Source: Avena insularis
Lineage: Eukaryota; Streptophyta; Magnoliopsida; Poales; Poaceae
Direction: 5' to 3'
NCBI GenBank assembly: GCA_023614405.1
Contig: CM042684.1
Span: 537,462,682 to 537,526,681 of the forward strand
DNA: 64,000 nt
Shown piece after piece: positions 34,901 through 43,584 of the stretch (its first letter is position 1; each line of letters begins with the position of its first letter). A program made the translations under genes and the position numbers. Under the pieces are notes generated by a model, which saw only the letters and a list, made by a program, of their open reading frames with translations, was not told the DNA's origin and searched no databases.

Positions 34901-35300
34901 GGCACTGCTGGTGCCGTCGTCGTCGTGCCAGAGCCACACAACAAGCCAGCCCGCGGCCGAGGCGGCGCTGGTGCCGTCGTCGTCGTGCCAGAGCCACACA
35001 ACAAGCCAGCCCGCGGCCGAGGCGGCGCTGCTGGTGCCGTCGTCGTCGTGCCAGAGCCACACAACAAGCCAGCCCGCGGCCGAGGCGGCGCTGCTGGTGC
35101 CGTCGTCGTCGTGCCAGAGCCACACAACAAGCCATCCCGCGGCCGCCGCGGCGCTGGTGCCGTCGTCGTCGTGCCAGAGCCACACAACAAGCCAGCCCGC
35201 GGCAGCCGCGGCGCTGGTGCCGTCGTCGTCATGCCAGAGCCAGACAACAAGCCAGCTCAGCAGCGGGCGCTGGTGCTGCGTCGTCGTCATGCGAGCGGAC
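34901..35300. repeat. Minisatellite, 60/63-bp unit, in the IDM1-like exon
   Basis: Units start GTGCCGTCGTCGTCGTGCC at 34,911, 34,971, 35,034, 35,097, 35,157 and 35,217, with a degenerate one at 35,273. Each holds AGCCACACAACAAGCCA. One more copy lies at 33,688, left of the copia insertion, so the array is older than that insertion. All units are multiples of 3 except the interrupted first (56 bp) and the last, so the frame is lost at the array's ends. In one frame the unit reads AGAVVVVPEPHNKPARGRGG. Confidence 0.92.
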
Positions 35301-36590
35301 AACAAGCCGCCGGGACCATCCTCGCGGTCCTCGTGGAGAACAAGATCCTGCCGCCGGCGCTGTCTGAGCTCGCGGTAGCCTACCAGCGCGGTCATGCAAG
35401 GCACGGTCACCATCGACGGGAACATAACATGCGCGTGCGGCTGCGGCGCGTCCTACACCGTGGCAGATTTCGCGGCGCACGGCCGCGCCGCCAGCAGCGT
35501 GGGCGTGGCCACCACCGGGCGGCCGTCGGCAAACATCTTCCTCGGCAACCGCCGGTCGCTGTCGGAGTGCCTGGTTCAGCTGATGCGCAAGAAGAAGGGC
35601 TGCCCCCCGCCGTCGTATTCTGGAGCGCCCAGGGTGAAGCGGGAATGCGGCGCCGAGCTGGCGGACGGTGACGGGGTGTGCTCTGTCTGCGCCGACGGTG
35701 GCGACCTGGTGCTCTGCGAGTGCTGCCCGTCGGCGTTCCACCTCGGCTGCGTCGGCCTGGAGGCCACCCCCACCACAGAGGAGGATTGGTTCTGCCCATC
35801 CTGCAGGTGTACCATTTGTGACTCCGGCGAGTTTGAGTCCCCAAACTCCACCATTTGCGACGACGCCGACGACTTCACCGACAAGACAGTCATCTATTGC
35901 GACCAGTGCGAGCGACAATGTAAGTACATTCATTCCAGCGCCCAGATTATAATGCCATCATGAGTCATAAGTAATACAAACTACTACATTGATTTTGTCG
36001 CAAATCATTCCACTGACATTCTTTTACATGCTTGTTTAAATTTTACAGTTCATGTCGGCTGCATCAGAAGAAACAAACAGAGGCGAGGAGTGCTGCCCAA
36101 AAAAAGGGCAGCCTTGGCTATGCAACCATGCCTGCTCAAACATATTCAGCAGTCTACAGGGACTCGTCGGCAGCTCATTCCCTACCTCGGAAGAAGGTAT
36201 CTCATTCACAGTCCTGAGATCATCCAAGCTACCTGAGAAGGAGGAGGCCATGGCAGCGGAGCAACATGCCAAGCTAACCATGGTGTTCGACGTGCTCCAC
36301 GAGTGCTTTCTCCGGGCATTATTTTTTCTGAGCAGGGCTGAGCTGAGCATAATGTTGGTTTGTGCTTTGTGCAGCTGCTTGGCCAGTTGGGGGTGGAGAA
36401 GCTTGTGCTGCCGGCAGTGCCCGAGCTTCTTCAGACGTGGACAGGATCATTCGGCTTCCAGGCGATGACCCAGGCACACAAGATGGAGGTTGCACAGCAC
36501 AGCATCGTCTACTTCCATGGAACCACAATGTGCCACAAATCCATGAACGACGAGGCCGCGAGCTCCACAAAGATGAAGCATTCCCTGTAG

Positions 36591-38970
36591 AAATCGACTA
36601 GACAAGTTCAGAGTTGACATGACAAAATACTGAGCTTCCATAATGTTGGTGTGCATTTCTTTCAGAGTTGAGATGGCAATATTACCATCATATTTGTCAG
36701 GGCAAAACTTACAGGCTGGCTGTCCATTTGTTTGTTACTGTATGCATGATGGTCTTGCGGGGCGTTGGCCCTCTCTGACTATATACATTTGTTTGGTCCT
36801 ATATGGATTGATGATGTTAATAAAAAAAAAATTTGGATAATTTGGAAGGAAATTGCTAGCACCGATTAAATTATCTGCTGAAAAACAGGGAACCAGATCC
36901 CAAAAAGATTTACTCTGACAAACAAAAGTCACGACATCGTCTTCGACATAGCAGAGAGGAGGCCAATAGAACTTCACCAGGAAAGACGCGATGCCAGCAC
37001 CACCGCAGTTTCCGCACGGCGGCGGGGCACCGAGCAAAGGAAGAAGAGAGAGGTAGCCGAGAGGACCAACCATGACCTACGACCGTGCTGCGGGAGGCCA
37101 TGATCGACCCCATGGTTGCCACCACGAGAGGCCACAAAGGAGCACTAAACTTTTCCAGATTTCATATGCTATCCTCTGGCCTTAAAGGAGAGTCGGCCGA
37201 TTGGGAAACCGATGGAGTAAGGTATGGTTGGAACGAACCTGTCGATGGATAGTTGTGCACTAGGGTGAGCCCAGAGTATTCTGAAGAACAGTTTCCAACG
37301 CAAGTGCGGCATGTACGCTTCTAATGCTGTGGAGGTACATCATGCAGGCGTGCGTATCTCAACATGCACCTCGTTGATGTTTTTCCAACCTGGGACAGAA
37401 AGCTGCATTAATCTAATCTAATCTAATCTGACGGTGACGGGATAAGGCAAAGTACACTGCACATACAGTACAGTGTTTGATACTGCTGGAAATTCAGGCG
37501 CATGTTTCACTTGTCTAGACAAACGCTGAAACTGTGAACTGAAGGAAGGGGTAAATATAAATCGCCATACCGAGCTTTCAACTGGGACTCCCTCTCTCAT
37601 CGGCGTCGGCGATTTCGCTTTGTAATAATGATTCTAGTTCAGCTCCGGTAAACTCGACCTGATGATTAACCAGGGAAACTCTTTAGTGTTATATAAGACA
37701 GAATTCACGATGCACGAGAGAAACTTCCTCACCTTGTCCGTCGTCCTCGTTGCTGGAGGGGACCGCCTTATGCGAGGGATCGATGCAGAAGCGACACGGC
37801 TCCCATGACTCGTTTCGATGTCCAAGAACGTCTGCGTGCAGGACTGCTTACATGGCAATTACAGCATTGTCAGTACGCCCGTAAAAAAGAGGTTCCCGTG
37901 AAATAAGCCACCTACACAACGGAGCTGGAGTCGGGGATGGAGTCGCTGCTATGCTCCCGTGCCGCGCAGGAGGAGAAGTGACGGTTCCACGCCGAGGTTG
38001 ACCGCGGGTCTACTACGCGCGGCCGCGGCGGACATCCTCCCGCCGACGATCTCCTCGACTAGTTAAGGCATGTGGCCGTGGCCGTGCTTTGCCAGAGAAT
38101 TGGTCCGACGATAGGGACCGCCGGTGGACTTGTGGTCGAGCTGCCGATGGAGATGCGTGTTGCATCACCACTTGCTCCCCAGTTCCTGCAATCCTGCTCG
38201 GTGGCTAATTTCTTTATCAATGCGACCAGCTCCTTTGACTAGAAATATGGACCATCCAAAGACGCAGTTCAAGTGAAGACAACGGGAACCAAATTCCGTT
38301 CAGAACCAAAAGATCGATTCAAATAATGGATGAAACTTTGATGAGGGACAGAGAGAACATGGTAAGAAAAAAAGTCAAATTTCTCTAGTGCTACACCTCT
38401 CTGAATCCATGTACCATGGAAGAAAAATTTCAACATGTTTCTTTCCTGCTCAAAGAACAATTGTGCAGCAAAAAAACAAGTATAGAAGATGGTGCAGCTA
38501 TGGCCGGAACCGGAGCCTCCAGCAGACAAGCTTGCGCAGATCTTGGGCGACCCCTTCACTCACATCCAACCTCCCTTGCGGCCGACGACGGACACCACCT
38601 GGACTGGGGTCATCGCGTCCGGCCTTGCCTGGCCCGGCAATGGGGAATGAGGAGCCCATCCGCGATGAACATGATCGGAGATGGGCCGCGCCGTCGTGCC
38701 TCCTCCCTTCGTGGAGCGCTCCGCCGTGCCTCCTCCTCACCAGCGGCTCGAGGAGATCAAGCATGGACATGGGCTCTGTATGGATGCGGTTGGAGTGGAT
38801 ACGGGTGAGGATGAGGAGAGAGAAAAGAGAGACGGTAACAGGTGTGCGGTGAGGTTGGACAGGTGGGAAGAGAGAGAAAAAGGTGGGATAGACACTTAAC
38901 GGCGTCTATCTAGATGGCCGATTCAACGGTGAGATAGAGGTGCACTGCTGTCACCATAGTGACCCACTAT
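36591..38970. other. Intergenic with possible gene scraps
   Basis: AATAAA at about 36,817 could be the old poly(A) signal of the IDM1-like gene. A minus-strand exon-like piece ends at GACAAG followed by GTGAGG (about 37,724-37,735). A plus-strand stretch ELESGMESLLCSRAAQEEK (about 37,922-37,978) is followed by a stop. A G/C-rich ORF region lies at 38,490-38,880. I recognise no protein family in any of these and list them as unassigned. Confidence 0.4.
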
Positions 38971-38976
38971 TTCCCA

Positions 38977-38999
38977 TATATATATATATATATATATTC

Positions 39000-39062
<63 letters not shown>
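38977..39062. repeat. (TA)n microsatellite
   Basis: Two runs of TA dinucleotides, about 9 and 29 units, separated by TTCCCA. The track is highly mutable and its length in any assembly may be unreliable. Confidence 0.95.
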
Positions 39063-39064
<2 letters not shown>

Positions 39065-39493
39065 CTACTGGTAGTTGATAATAATAATAATAGCATAAGT
39101 ACTAGCAGAAAGGCATAGCCTCTATTGAATATGCAAAGTGTGTAATGTAAATTAGGAGTTGTGAATCTGATCAAGTTGATGGTCAAGTGCTTTACTAGTA
39201 CACTGCATATAAGAGAATTTCAGTGCTATCATCTTTCAGAATTGTGCTGCTTATAATGTCAAGGTGAAAGGGACCGGCGGCCTGAAGTTAACTTGATTGC
39301 GAGACACCACTAGGTTGGGTCCTTGAACTCTAAATCATCATGAACTGGAGGATGAATCTACAAACGGAGGCATAGCCATGGGGTGAAGGGTGGGGGTCAG
39401 TCGATTGGGAAGTACTAGTACTAGAAATCGACGGAGGAAGCTAGCTACCTAGGGACAGCACGGACCTGACCTGGTGAAGGGTAGCGGGCGCCC

Positions 39494-39583
39494 TCAGCCG
39501 TGGTTCGACTCGACGGCGGGAGCGGAACCCGGCCGGCGTCGCGCGAGAGGAAGGGGAAAGGTGGAGGAAGAAGACGATGCCAT
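39494..39583 (-). other. Possible promoter and 29-codon start of a lost gene
   Basis: On the minus strand a TATAAAAG box (39,624-39,631) precedes an ATG at 39,583 by about 40 bp. The 29-codon frame MASSSSSTFPLPLARRRPGS ends at a stop at 39,494. The Ser-rich, Arg-containing start has plastid transit peptide character. Nothing recognisable follows on the minus strand, so this may be a 5' gene scrap. Low confidence. Confidence 0.25.
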
Positions 39584-40595
39584 TGCCTGATTGCCAGGTC
39601 AGGTCAGGCCCGGCCCAGTTCCCCTTTTATAAAACACAAGTCCAGCAACCACATTCCTACCCCTGATATTCACGTAAGTTAAAAAAAAAACACGTTGAAC
39701 TTCCCTCTATCTAGCACCAAAGCATCAATTCATTTTCGTTTTCTTTTTCTAAGAAAAGACACAAACCACTGCATATACACGCGTGCACCATATCGCTAGG
39801 ACCTCATCTTGTATTTCTGCTTGTATTTTTTTCATTTAAATATAGTATATATATATATATGTATGTATGTAAAGTAGAAAAGAAAAAAGAAAATACAAGG
39901 ATCAAAGCCCCTCATTGTTACTCGATCAACCCGGTACATACGCTGCCGCTGCCAGGAGAGCGACCGGGAAGAGAGAAAACCCATCCAGGATTCCGTACCC
40001 CTTGTCGGCAACGTCGTTGGTTTGTTCCGCCTCCGGTGGCCCTAGGATCTTGGAGGTGTGGCGCACCATGGGCTCTCGTTGGCGGGAGGTTTTCTATTCT
40101 TGTTTTCGTCTATTTTTTAGTGTCTTTTTTGGGGATGTTGAGGTGATGGCTTAGTCCTGAAGTTAGAATAAGGTCTTTCCCGCTCTATCCTCGTTCCGGT
40201 GGTGCATCTAGCGCTAGCAGAGGACGCGTGGAGTCATTTGTCCGGCGGATGTCCTAGGATTCTATCCGTTTTCATGCTCGTCAGTTTGTTTTTAGGTCAG
40301 TCTCTTTCGATCTATGGATGTCATCATTAGTGATAGTTGTTGTTCTAGTGTGCTGGTCCATTGTGGCCTTACCACGACGACTTCCTGTCTATCTACTACA
40401 ACAAGCTCTACTACGATAAGATTTGCCCGACTCCGCTGATGGAGGGGCGAGGACGGCGGCGCGCCTTCGTATCGCGCTAATGTGTGTAGTCGTCGCTAGG
40501 TGGTCCAGCGACATATTTATATATTTTTTTACTTTTGGATCTCTTTGTACTACTATTGATAATTATTAATAGATTGGTGAAATTTTGCAAAAAAA
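39584..40595. other. Intergenic; region ends in an A run
   Basis: No gene supported. 39,960-40,595 is one continuous GC-moderate stretch that ends TTGGTGAAATTTTGCAAAAAAA, resembling the 3' untranslated end plus poly(A) of cereal LINE-type elements. A (TA/TATG) microsatellite lies at 39,845-39,870. Confidence 0.4.
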
Positions 40596-40602
40596 CTCAT
40601 TG

Positions 40603-40722
40603 TTGTTGTTTTAATAAAGTAATGCTTGCAAAGCAAATTTGTAAGTTGATTTTAGAGCCAGATAGTTTGTGTGGTAGAGTTTTGAGGAGTAGATATTATC
40701 TCGAGAGGCTTGCTCCAGTGTC
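40603..40722 (+). pseudogene. LINE (non-LTR) reverse transcriptase C-terminal fragment
   Basis: The frame reads NKVMLAKQICKLILEPDSLC then GRVLRSRYYLERL. This matches the conserved segment between RT and the zinc-binding C-terminus of plant LINE polyproteins (LLAKQ-W-L--NPDSL--RVL-ARY type). It is only about 40 codons long and cut at both sides. It sits right after an A run that may be the tail of another LINE copy. Confidence 0.65.
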
Positions 40723-41309
40723 CTCTCCCTCTCCCGTTCGGCCGATGAGTTGAAGGGTTATAAACCTCGTGTGGGGTTAGGCTTCGTGTTTAGGTCCTCC
40801 CGAAACCCGTTAGCAGGCGGCGTATCCCCACCGTATTCGATACAAGGTGGAGTCGGTTTGTACATAGCGTCTACGCGTGCTGGTCCCACCTCTTGTAATC
40901 GCGTGTACTAGTGGCACCGATCGAGACGGCTGTCGCCGCAGAAAAAAGAGTCCACAAAGGTCGTCGAGGTCGTCTGGGTGACATTGTTTCTCTCTTCCCT
41001 GATCTAAAAAGGGCATCCGCCGGAACCCTAGCCCTAACTTCGTAGCGACGCTAGACGACGCAGAAAATGTTCACCTTGTAACCGCTATCGAACCCGCCCT
41101 CAGGACCTGCTCGCCTTGGGAGGTGACCAATCTAGGGTTTGATTCGTCGGTTGCCTCCACCTCCTACATCTCCATTGTTGATCTTTGTACCACGTGGTGG
41201 TTTGAGAGGTAATACCGTTCCGCCTAGTGCATGAAGTTCTTGTACCAATGGTCAGCATAATCGGTTTTTGATTTTCGCAATGGTATAGGTGATATGAGAA
41301 TCAAGTAGG
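40723..41309. other. Possible 5' region of the FAR1-like gene
   Basis: A GC-rich stretch with ACCCTAGCCCTAAC (41,028) and an exon-like part ending GTTTGAGAG|GTAATAC (about 41,211), then an acceptor-like GGTATAG before 41,290, would make a non-coding first exon and a short intron for the gene starting at 41,310. This is inference from splice-like signals only. Confidence 0.35.
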
Positions 41310-42749
41310 ATGGAGGAAGATTTCGGGTACACAGGCGATAAATACTCTAGCTATGAAGAGGTTGATTTGTCTAAGTGACATGGGTATGACCTATCGGGTC
41401 CCTATGATTAGTTACCCTAGGCGCATAAAAGCTTATGGCCCACAAAGGCCCAACGGAGTCCAAGAAGCACCGGACGGATAAAGACTTGCCTTGACGATTA
41501 AGGAATAATCATGAACTGACATAGAGTTTGCATTGTAGTCATAAACTTGTAACCTCTGGCTATAGATCTAGGACCCGGCCTCTCATATAAAGGCTAGGAG
41601 GACCCGACAGACAAGGCACCTGAGCTTTTCTGCAATCCGACATGAGCTAGATTGTAACTAGCAAACCGATGGCTTTGTAATCAAGCTTTTCCTATAATCC
41701 TTTGACTTCTTTTTTTGTCTGATTAGCCGACGAAATCCCCCATGCTCTCTTTTCCACGAAACCCTAACTCCATAATCATGGACATTGCCGATATTACCCC
41801 TTGTCACTAAGGGTGAGAACAAAGTCTCAGAAGACGGGCCAGTCGATGTGGACGAAGATGCCGATGCCAATGCCGAGGAAGAAAATGTGAGTGACATATT
41901 TGCGGTTGATGTTAGGGTTAACACTAAATTTTATATTAATTATTATTAAATTGTGAGGTGGAGAGTGATGTTGCAAAGAGAAAAATGATGAAGAAGTATT
42001 GGAGACAGAATTTATTAGTGAGGTAAAGTTGAGTGTTACCTTTGTGTGACTTGCATGGTTGCAATAATGATAAAAGCATAACTAACATTGTTCTTTTTTG
42101 CTATGTTTAGGTATTATTTGGTAGTGATAACGCTTATGACCATTACGGTAGCTCGGACTTGAAGACCGCGGAACAATCTATTGAATCATACTCAGTAAAC
42201 ATGAGTGAGGTATGCAACTTGCATATATATTTTCTGTGTGAACTAGTGAATGGAAGTGGTAGTTTAATTGTATTTGTTCATCTCGTTGTGAATGTGTAGG
42301 TCACTGAAGACCCCGAGATGGAGAATAAATATAAGGTGGAAAGTGACGATGATTCTGTACATTCAAAAGTTAAGGGGGAAATACACCGGAAGATAATGGA
42401 CATGACTTTTGCTTTAGAAGTCGCGGCTTACGATTTCTACAATAGCTACGCTAGAGATCGTAGATTTAACATTCGAAAGAGTAAGACCAAGTATATCAAA
42501 GGCCAGAATAGAGAAGTTCGTAGAAGACGGTTGGTATGTTCTAGGGAAAGGAAAGGTGACGACAAGTTGTTGATCATGGAGAACCGCACCCGAAGGTTAA
42601 GACCATTGTCTCGCTGCAACTGCAAAGCGAAGATGGCTGTGAGGCGTGATTTAGAAACTGGTAAATGGCTCGTTGCAAGGTTTTGTGACATCTATAATCA
42701 TATATTAGCTTGGATGAGGTTCCTTTTCTTTGGTCTCATAGGTAGCTGA
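41310..42749 (+). pseudogene. FAR1-type DNA-binding-domain gene, disrupted
   Basis: Exon-like parts: 41,310-41,375 (MEEDFGYTGDKYSSYEEVDL) continuing, after an inserted LTR, at 41,812-41,886 (acidic); 41,958-42,022; 42,111-42,209; 42,300-42,749. Each has GT and AG at its intron borders. The last encodes a FAR1/FHY3-family WRKY-GCM1 zinc-finger domain: AAYDFYNSYARDRRFNIRKS, RRLVCSRERKG, RCNCKAKMAVRRD, GKWLVARFCDIYNHILA. FAR1 proteins are nuclear transcription factors derived from MULE transposases. The transposase and SWIM parts are absent: the frame ends 12 codons after NHILA. The expected His-X-His reads Tyr-Asn-His. Exon 2 is one base short at A5 41,981-41,985, which shifts the frame. I infer a dead gene or a DBD-only relative. 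Confidence 0.75.
41376..41806. mobile_element. Solo LTR in the FAR1-like gene, 431 bp
   Basis: Starts TGACATGGGTATGACC and ends CCCTTGTCA, giving TGACA/TGTCA termini. It is flanked by CTAAG on both sides (41,371-41,375 and 41,807-41,811). Removing it and one CTAAG restores a continuous reading frame from DLSK into GENKVSEDG. It includes CTCATATAAAGGCTAGGAGG, a TATA-like LTR core. It could equally be a short TRIM-type LTR; the family is not named. Confidence 0.88.
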
Positions 42750-43584
42750 GATCATAGAAATGACAGCCGCAGGGATTATTTTAAATTTTTTTGTCTTTTT
42801 TATTGAGCAAATTTTTTAAAAATTTACATTCATGTATTTCGTATTAGTGGCTACACGTAAGTATTTTTTCAAAAATATTTAATGATTTTTTGAAAAATTC
42901 AAAAACTGGCTCCAGTGAGTCGGTCCTCCATATCGATTTTTCGTACAATTGGAGCTATTTTTGTCTACTGGGACAAGTTTTCATAAAGTTCACAAACTTT
43001 TAAAAGTTATTGCAAGATCAAAAAAAGTTTGTACAGTTGAAAAGTAGTTTACGTGAGTTCTAAAAATTCTTCCTGCAGTTCAAATAATTTGTTGGCAAGG
43101 TTAAAAAATATTCATATAGTTCAATATTTTGTTCCTATGTTTAGAAGATGTTCAGGTGCCAGAAAAAATATATAGAAAGTACAAAATAATTGCCCGCGGT
43201 GTTAGAAAAATATTCACGTATCATCGGACAATAAAAAAAATCATATTATTCTTAAATTGAAAAATTAAAACGAAAAAAAATGAACGAACAGAAAAAAAAA
43301 CGTAGGGCCAGCCCACTTAAAGTAGTGAATTGCTAACCGATTGGGTGAGGTCGTTGGGCTTTACGGGGCCCAGGAAGAGCACGGCAAACCATCCCCCCGT
43401 GCTCCCCACAGCGTGGTGGTGGACTGGACACTGGAGCCACTCCCCTCTCTCTCTCTCTCGCCACGCCGCTCCTCCCCACTGCTCCTCGCCGGTGGCTCCC
43501 GCCGGCGCGCTCCCCCCTCGTCCTCGCTGCGCCCCTACACTCGCTACCTACGAGGGGAAGCGGGGAGATCGAATTGATTGGTCG
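42750..43584. other. Intergenic, PWWP gene promoter side
   Basis: 42,780-43,290 is AT-rich with many diverged words of the type AAAAAGTTCACAAAC and TTGAAAAATTC, a dispersed low-complexity repeat common in wheat. GGGCCAGCCCACTTAAAG follows at about 43,306. From 43,430 it is C/T-rich (CTCTCTCTCTCTC), typical of a plant 5' untranslated leader. Confidence 0.55.

Larger units (their letters stand above)
33301..36590 (+). pseudogene. IDM1-like PHD-finger/acetyltransferase gene, broken
   Basis: Related to plant INCREASED DNA METHYLATION 1 proteins, which read chromatin with PHD fingers and acetylate histones through a GNAT domain. Visible: N-terminus MAIEEECILGGFMARWPELP; domain with TVTIDGNITCACGCGASYTV and NIFLGNRRSLSECLVQLMR; PHD1 CSVCADGGDLVLCECC...FHLGC...WFCPSC (about 35,679-35,805); the start of a second finger, VIYCDQCERQ, split by a 129-bp GT-AG intron (35,920-36,048) before FHVGC; IFSSLQGLVGSSFPTSEEG; then GVEKLVLPAVPELLQTWTGS to a stop at 36,588. 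Lesions: copia insertion at 33,734-34,895, frameshifts near 33,594, 35,375 and at the seven-A run 36,099-36,105. Between LHECF (36,304) and LLGQLGVEK (36,375) the acetyl-CoA-binding GNAT core is absent. I am confident of the family and of its loss. Confidence 0.88.

Noticed and set aside
35229..35933. 234-codon minus-strand ORF over the IDM1-like gene
   Set aside because: Antisense shadow of a GC-rich exon; the opposite strand encodes a recognisable PHD finger.
37418..38900. Scattered short ORFs as exons of a hidden gene
   Set aside because: A few donor-like sites are present, but I could not link exons into a frame or recognise a family.
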